In this document: in pieces, positions 58,201 to 64,000 of the stretch
How the letters are laid out: each line of letters starts with the position of its first letter
How positions within the stretch are numbered: position 1 is the stretch's first letter
NCBI GenBank assembly: GCA_022072125.1
Contig: JAJVIH010000016.1
Span: 307,856 to 371,855 of the forward strand
Length of the DNA stretch: 64,000 nt
Reading direction: 5' to 3'
DNA from: Myxococcota bacterium
Lineage (GTDB): Bacteria; Myxococcota; JAJVIH01
The notes under the pieces: generated by a model
Seen by the model: only the letters and a program-made list of their open reading frames with translations
Databases searched by the model: none
Told to the model about the DNA's origin: nothing
Program-made: the position numbers and the translations under genes

Positions 58201-61200
58201 GTGAAGGCTGCAGGCGACACTTCTCAGCGGATATTCCGGGCGGCGGGCTCGCTGGCCGGGCTTCTGTTCTTGTGGTTGTTCCCCGCCGCGGCGCTGGCGA
58301 TCGTCGAAGGAACTCCGCCCGCGCAGATTGATTCGTTCTCCCTGTTCGGATCGCTGACCACGACCGGCAACACGCTGATGGAAATCTGTTCGAGCGATCC
58401 GCGTGTCAATTGCACGCTGTTGCCGTTCAGCGAAGGCCTGATTCGCGGCGTTCCGCCCGACGCGGAAGTGAAAAAAGCCTATATCTGGTGGTCCGGATCC
58501 ATCGAGGGGTTTCCGGATAACAACGCCGACCTGACCCTGCCGGACGGCAGCGTGGCGCGCGATCTCCCTGGAGACACCTGTCTGACCGCCAGCGCCCTGG
58601 GCGGATTTTTCTATTGCCGGAAGGATGTCACCGATCTGATCCGGGCGTTGGGGGTGAACCGCGTCAACGGCGCCTACCGCGTGGGCAATGTGCGCGCCCG
58701 TCCGGGGTACTGTCCGGACCAGCTTCCGCCCAATCCGCCGCGTCCCTTTGATCCCAACTGCCAGGCCCGTTACGCCGCCTGGTCCATGGCCATCGTGTGG
58801 TCCTCGCCCAGCGCCGCCGTCAACCGCAACATCATTCTGTACGACGGATTTTACCACCTGGATGAAAACGAAGATTCCCCAGGCATTGCTCCGCCGTTCA
58901 CCATTGGCGGATTCGTGGTGGGCAATCCGGCCAGGGCCGAGTTCACTTTCTTTGGACTCGAAGGCGATAAACAGCTTGGAGTGCCCCCGCAGGACAATCC
59001 CAATGATCCGGGGGGCTACTGTCCCACTTGCGAGGACTTCATCAAGTTCAACGGACAGCGGCTGAGCAACGAGACCAATCCGCCGGGCAATATCTGGAAT
59101 TCCACATTGCCGGATGGTTCGACCGGCCTGGGCGTGGACATTGACGCTTTCAATGTCGGCGCCGGAGGGCTCAATCTGGTGCGTCCGGGCGACACCACGG
59201 CGACCATTCAGCCCGGGGTCGGCGATGGCGTGGTCCCGACGCCCCAGGGCGGCGGCGGCGAATCGGTATTTCTGGGCTGGATGTCCTTCGCCACCGATTC
59301 GATTGCGCCTAATTTCCGGCGCAGCCTGACGCGCAAAAGCGTGGACCGGCTCAAGGCGGCCGTTGGCGAGACGCTGACCTACACCATTGTGGCCGCCAAC
59401 GAGGGCACCGCGCCCGCCACCAATGTAGTGGTCCGGGATAGCATTCCCACCGGAACATCCTACCTGCCCAATTCAACCGTGACCGACTGCGGCGTCAACG
59501 CCCGCGACGTGGGGGGAACCAGCGCCCTGGTCAATGGCCTGAACCTGGGAACGCTCAATTTCGTGGGAAATAATTCCTGCACCATTCAGTTCCGGGTGCG
59601 CATCAACCCCGGCGCGCAGCAGGGCTCGTTCATTGAAAACCGCGCCTCCATCACCGCCAAGGAGACCGAGCCCACCAACACCAACACCGTGCGCACGCTC
59701 ATCGAGGCGCCGCGCATCGCCCCGCCGGAAAAAAAGGCGGTCAACGTCAGCGGCGGTCAGGTCAAACCCAACGATGAAATCCGCTACATCATCACCCTGC
59801 GCAACCAGGGCGATCAGGAAGCGCGCGATCTGGTGTTGCGCGACGAAATCCCGCTTCACCTGAACCTGCTGGATGTATTCGCCCCATCTGGACAGGTGAC
59901 CACGGCGGGCCGTTCCATCCTGGTCACCGGCATTGTGATCCCGGCCAATTCCAGCATCCAGATCACCATCCGCGCGCGCGTGGATACGCCCGCCGAATTC
60001 GCCCAGAAAGAGCCCGGCGCGGTGATGAACGGCTATCCATTGAGTAACCAGGCGTATGTGGAGGGTGAGGCGCTGCGCGAGCCGCTGCCATCGGATGATC
60101 CCGATACCCAGGCGCCGCTGGATCCCACCATCGTGCGGATTGTCACCGCCGACGGGCCGAACCTGACCGCTTCCACCAAGACCGTGAACGTGGGCAGCGG
60201 CGCCCGTGTTCCGCCGGGAACAGTGGTCCTCTACACGCTGACAGTCCGCAACGCCGGCAATCAGACCGCCAACAACGTCCGCCTGCGCGACACCATCGCC
60301 AATGACTCCGGTCTGGAGATTGTGGAAGCGCTCAATGGCGGAACCGTGACCAATGTTCCCGGAGGGCGGCGCATCGAGTGGAATACCGGCAACCTGGCGC
60401 CCGGCGCGTCCGCCGCCGCCGTGCAGTTCCGCGCGCGCGTATCCGCCACCGCGGCCAACGGCAAGGCGATTCTGAATCAGGGCTTCATCAGCTTCGACGG
60501 AAACCCGAACGCCATCGGCACGGATGATCCGGCGACCCCGGCGCAGGGTGACCCGACCGTGATTTTTTCCGACGCACGCCCGGATTTCTCCACCTCGCGC
60601 AAGGAAGTCTCCGGAGCGCCGGGGGGCGTGGCCAATCCGGGCGACGTGGTGAATTTCACCATCACCGTGCGCAACACCGGCAATGGCCCGGCGTCGTCGC
60701 TGGTGATCACCGATGTGGTGGATGCGGGCCTGTCCAATATCACGAATATCACGCCCGCGGGACGCGGAACCTGGGATGCGCAGCGCCGCGTCATCACCTG
60801 GAATTTTGATTCGCTGGGTCTGGCGCCGGAAACTCTGACCCTGGGTTTCAGCGCCACCATCCGCCCGCCGGACAATCCGGAATCGGTCATCCGCAACAAG
60901 GCGCTGATCCGCTCGCAAAACTCGCCGGACAGCGAAACCAACGAAGTGGTGATCCGGGTGGCGGACCGCGCTTTCCTCGATGATTCAACCAAGACGGTGG
61001 AAGATGTGGACGGCGACGGCGTCTACAACCCCGGAGATGTGATCCAGTACCGCATCACCGTGGTCAACTCCGGCCGCACCTCCGCGCGCAACGTGGTGGT
61101 GCGCGACACGCTTGATTCGCGCCTGTTCAACATCAGCGCGCCCGGCGGCGCCGTCACGGCGAACACCGCCGTTTTTAACTTGGGGACGCTGGCGCCGGGC

Positions 61201-64000
61201 GATCGCCGGAGCGTGACCATCCGCGCGACCATCAGCGAGGGGGCTCCAAATGGAGCCGGGATTCCCAACCAGGCGGTGATCGAAAGCCCCGATCTCACGC
61301 GCCCCGTGCTGACCGACGATCCCGTCACTCAGCAGGATAACGATCCCACGATCATCCAGGTTTCCGCCCAGCCTTCCTTCCTCGCGAGCGTCAAACTGGC
61401 GGAGGATCTGAACGGCGGGCGCCTCCAGCCGGGGGATATTCTGCGCTATACGATTGTGCTGCGGAATTCCGGCGACTCTCCGGCGTCGAATGTCACGATC
61501 AGCGACCTGGTGGCGGAGGAACTGACCAATGTGCAGCCGCTGGATGGCGGGCGTTTTGACGCGCCCAGCCGGACCCTGACGTGGAGCCACAACGACATTC
61601 CCTCCCTGAAATCGCTTCCGCCCCAGAACGCGGGCGGCGTCGAACTGCAGTTCCGCTTCACCGCGCAGGTGCGCAACAACGTCCGCAATGGTACGCGCAT
61701 CGAGAACCAGGCGGAAATCTGGTCCGCGGAGATTCCCCGTGATCGGGCGCATAAAACCGATGATCCCAACAAGCCGGGTCCGCCGCAGGATCCCACGGTG
61801 GTGACGGTGATCAGCGGCGGCGATCTGTCCGCCAGCACCAAGCGCGTGGAGTTCGCCAACGGAGCGCCCGCCACGGAAGTACGTCCGGGGGACCGTGTTG
61901 TTTACGTGGTGACGATCATCAACTCCGGCACGGGTCCGCTCTCCAACCTGCGTATCGAAGACCCGCTCGACCAGAGTCTCGGCGTGGATCCCGCGGATAT
62001 CGGCCAGGGCGGCCGTATCGAGAACCGCACCATCATCTGGGACGCCCAGGGCTTGCCGCGTCTGTCGAACGTGGGGCCGGGCGACATCATCGAACTCCGT
62101 TTCACCGCCGTTGTCCGGCCGCCCAGCGCCAGCGCATCCAGCATCGCCAACACGGCGATCGTCAACGCGGGCGGGCTGGCCGATCCGCATCCGGTGGAGT
62201 CGCCGCCGCTGAAACTGGTGTCGCCCGACCTGTCAACCAGTACGAAGACAGTCACCCTGGCGGATGGAACGCCATTGCCGGAAGGCGCCATCGTGCGTCC
62301 GGGAGATGAACTGAAATACTCCATCACGCTGGTCAATACAGGCACGGCGGCGGCGGAAAATATCTCCGTCCGGGATGCGGTCCGCATGGAGTTTCTGGAA
62401 AATATCCGTCCGGGCGAGGGAGGAAACATTCCCGGTCCCGATCCCGCCGTGATTGTGTGGGACAGCGGCTCCACGCCGGGCCTGCGCAACGGTTTGCCGC
62501 CGAATGGCGCGCCCGTTGTGCTCATTTTCACGGCGCGCGTGAAGGACGGCGCGCCCAATGGGACGGAAATCCCCAACCAGGCGGAGATTCAGGTCCGCGG
62601 TTTTGATAAGCCTGTCCTGACCGATGATCCGCGCACGCCGGACGCCGGTGACGCCACGCGCGTGGTGGTCCGCTTCGCCGATCTTTCCAACGCAACCAAG
62701 ACCGTCGAGGACATCAACGGCGGCAAGCCCGCGCCGGGCGACGTGCTGCGTTATTCCATCCGGTTCCGCAACACCGGTACAACGCCCATCCGCAACATCG
62801 CCGTTGAAGACGCGATATCGAAGGACCTGGAAGAGGTAAAGCCGGAACGCGGAGGCGTGGTGGATGGCGATATCCTCCGGTACAACGCGATCACCAATCC
62901 GGAACTGGCGGAATTGCGTCCCGGGCAGGAAGTGGTTCTGGTCTTCACCGCGCGCATCCGCCGCACCGCCGCCGACCGCGCGCGCATTTCCAACCAGGCC
63001 GTGATCCGCGGCGAGGGAATGCGGGAGTCGCGCACGGATGATCCCACCACGCCGAATATCCAGGGCGACGCCACGGTGGTCGAGGTGACGGCGGCGGCCG
63101 ATCTCAACGCCAGCCCCAAGACCTATACGGACGCGAACGCCGGCGAGGTGACGCCGGGCGATCAACTGACTTTTGTCATCATCGCAAGAAACCGCGGAGA
63201 CGCGCCCGCGCGCAATGTGGTGGTGCGCGATGAACTGGACATGAACCTGCTGACGGATATCCAGCCGGGAGCAGGCCGCATGGAAGGAAACGTGATTCGC
63301 TGGGATGCGGCCGGCAATCCAGCGCTGGCGGAAATTCCTCCCGGCGGAGAGGTGTTGTTGTCATTCGGCGCGCGCGTGAAGCCGGGAACGCCCAACGGGT
63401 CCAAAATCCGCAACCAGGCGCTGCTCAACGCCGCCGGTTTCGCCGAGCCCGCCCGCACCGACTGGCCTGAAACGCCCGTTGTGGGCGATCCGGTCGTGAT
63501 CACGGTGGTGGATGCGCCAAGTTTCACGTCGAGCACCAAGGAAGCGCTGGATGTGAATGGAGGCGATCTGCAACCCGGGGATGTGCTGCGTTATATCATC
63601 CGCGTGCGCAACACCGGCAGCCGCGCGGATCGGGAAGTACGGGTGATTGATTCCGTGCCGCGCGGAACTTCGTATGCCGCGGGCAGCGTCACGCTGAACG
63701 GCGAACGTGTCGCCGATGGCGAAAACGGAGCGTTTCCCCTGCAGGAAGGACTGCTGGTCCGCTCTCCGCGATCCGCGAACGCCGGCGAAGTGATTCCCGA
63801 TGACGGCCAGGCGCCGGAAGACGAAATCGCGGTGGTCGCCTTCGACGTGCGCATCAATCTGGAGACTCCGGACGGAACAGTGATCCGCAACCAGGCGCTG
63901 GTGCGCGGCGTGGAAAGCCAGGCCAGAACCGACAATCCGCTGACTCCCGCGATCAAGGGCGATGCGACGGTGGTGGTGGTGGGCCGCGGCGCACCACCAC
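58201..64000 (+). CDS. Giant secreted DUF11-repeat surface protein (C-terminus beyond right edge)
   Basis: GTG start, signal peptide VKAAGDTSQRIFRAAGSLAGLLFLWLFPAAALA; open to base 64000 (>1930 codons) so absent from ORF track; at least 11 repeats of '...(S/T)KTV.D.NGG...PGD.L.Y.I...N.G...A.N..V.D'. Confidence 0.92.
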   Translation, partial: MKAAGDTSQRIFRAAGSLAGLLFLWLFPAAALAIVEGTPPAQIDSFSLFGSLTTTGNTLMEICSSDPRVNCTLLPFSEGLIRGVPPDAEVKKAYIWWSGSIEGFPDNNADLTLPDGSVARDLPGDTCLTASALGGFFYCRKDVTDLIRALGVNRVNGAYRVGNVRARPGYCPDQLPPNPPRPFDPNCQARYAAWSMAIVWSSPSAAVNRNIILYDGFYHLDENEDSPGIAPPFTIGGFVVGNPARAEFTFFGLEGDKQLGVPPQDNPNDPGGYCPTCEDFIKFNGQRLSNETNPPGNIWNSTLPDGSTGLGVDIDAFNVGAGGLNLVRPGDTTATIQPGVGDGVVPTPQGGGGESVFLGWMSFATDSIAPNFRRSLTRKSVDRLKAAVGETLTYTIVAANEGTAPATNVVVRDSIPTGTSYLPNSTVTDCGVNARDVGGTSALVNGLNLGTLNFVGNNSCTIQFRVRINPGAQQGSFIENRASITAKETEPTNTNTVRTLIEAPRIAPPEKKAVNVSGGQVKPNDEIRYIITLRNQGDQEARDLVLRDEIPLHLNLLDVFAPSGQVTTAGRSILVTGIVIPANSSIQITIRARVDTPAEFAQKEPGAVMNGYPLSNQAYVEGEALREPLPSDDPDTQAPLDPTIVRIVTADGPNLTASTKTVNVGSGARVPPGTVVLYTLTVRNAGNQTANNVRLRDTIANDSGLEIVEALNGGTVTNVPGGRRIEWNTGNLAPGASAAAVQFRARVSATAANGKAILNQGFISFDGNPNAIGTDDPATPAQGDPTVIFSDARPDFSTSRKEVSGAPGGVANPGDVVNFTITVRNTGNGPASSLVITDVVDAGLSNITNITPAGRGTWDAQRRVITWNFDSLGLAPETLTLGFSATIRPPDNPESVIRNKALIRSQNSPDSETNEVVIRVADRAFLDDSTKTVEDVDGDGVYNPGDVIQYRITVVNSGRTSARNVVVRDTLDSRLFNISAPGGAVTANTAVFNLGTLAPGDRRSVTIRATISEGAPNGAGIPNQAVIESPDLTRPVLTDDPVTQQDNDPTIIQVSAQPSFLASVKLAEDLNGGRLQPGDILRYTIVLRNSGDSPASNVTISDLVAEELTNVQPLDGGRFDAPSRTLTWSHNDIPSLKSLPPQNAGGVELQFRFTAQVRNNVRNGTRIENQAEIWSAEIPRDRAHKTDDPNKPGPPQDPTVVTVISGGDLSASTKRVEFANGAPATEVRPGDRVVYVVTIINSGTGPLSNLRIEDPLDQSLGVDPADIGQGGRIENRTIIWDAQGLPRLSNVGPGDIIELRFTAVVRPPSASASSIANTAIVNAGGLADPHPVESPPLKLVSPDLSTSTKTVTLADGTPLPEGAIVRPGDELKYSITLVNTGTAAAENISVRDAVRMEFLENIRPGEGGNIPGPDPAVIVWDSGSTPGLRNGLPPNGAPVVLIFTARVKDGAPNGTEIPNQAEIQVRGFDKPVLTDDPRTPDAGDATRVVVRFADLSNATKTVEDINGGKPAPGDVLRYSIRFRNTGTTPIRNIAVEDAISKDLEEVKPERGGVVDGDILRYNAITNPELAELRPGQEVVLVFTARIRRTAADRARISNQAVIRGEGMRESRTDDPTTPNIQGDATVVEVTAAADLNASPKTYTDANAGEVTPGDQLTFVIIARNRGDAPARNVVVRDELDMNLLTDIQPGAGRMEGNVIRWDAAGNPALAEIPPGGEVLLSFGARVKPGTPNGSKIRNQALLNAAGFAEPARTDWPETPVVGDPVVITVVDAPSFTSSTKEALDVNGGDLQPGDVLRYIIRVRNTGSRADREVRVIDSVPRGTSYAAGSVTLNGERVADGENGAFPLQEGLLVRSPRSANAGEVIPDDGQAPEDEIAVVAFDVRINLETPDGTVIRNQALVRGVESQARTDNPLTPAIKGDATVVVVGRGAPP
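59337..64000 (+). repeat. At least 11 tandem DUF11-type coding repeats, roughly 390-450 bp each
   Basis: Repeat starts near 59337, 59725, 60161, 60582, 60973, 61378, 61825, 62229, 62683, 63103 and 63522. Confidence 0.85.

Noticed and set aside
59473-63956. Series of minus ORFs (481, 401, 310 aa etc.)
   Set aside because: Antisense shadows of DUF11 repeats; their repeated look derives from the sense repeats.

Overview
GC-rich (low-60s % by eye), gene-dense bacterial chromosomal window from a Gram-negative organism. A Myxococcota / former-Deltaproteobacteria-like lineage is plausible (CarD-like regulator, several Ser/Thr kinases, many Asp/Ala/Gly-linker lipoproteins, lipid A/LPS genes), but the taxonomy is inference only. 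Supported content: an edge-truncated MshEN (GspE/PilB N-terminal) protein; pyrC; a large ASH-like plus FG-GAP lipoprotein; GH3-kdsA; three Ser/Thr kinases, one with a ribbon-helix-helix-like tail; tRNA-Ser(TGA), tRNA-Lys(TTT) and tRNA-Glu(TTC); carD; a divergent ResB/CcsA-like pair; moxR-CWC; a compact Dam-type methylase/PD-(D/E)XK nuclease pair; grpE-dnaK behind a sigma32-like promoter; a lipid A/LPS core cluster (GT9-lpxK-lpxL-rfaE1-rfaE2-GT2-GT4); a fatty-acid desaturase with an in-frame stop; a VanX-like dipeptidase; an Slt-type transglycosylase; cysH; exbB-exbD-exbD; a Cys-rich repeat lipoprotein; class I FBP aldolase; a carotenoid oxygenase; a GCS2-family ligase; glpAB; and a giant DUF11-repeat surface protein running off the right edge. 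Two large genes that run off the edges are absent from the ORF track (1-1687 minus and 58201-64000 plus). Two genes appear interrupted: a frameshift at a 6-C run (11344-11349) and a TAA at 34876-34878. No CRISPR array, rRNA, prophage or transposase was recognised.
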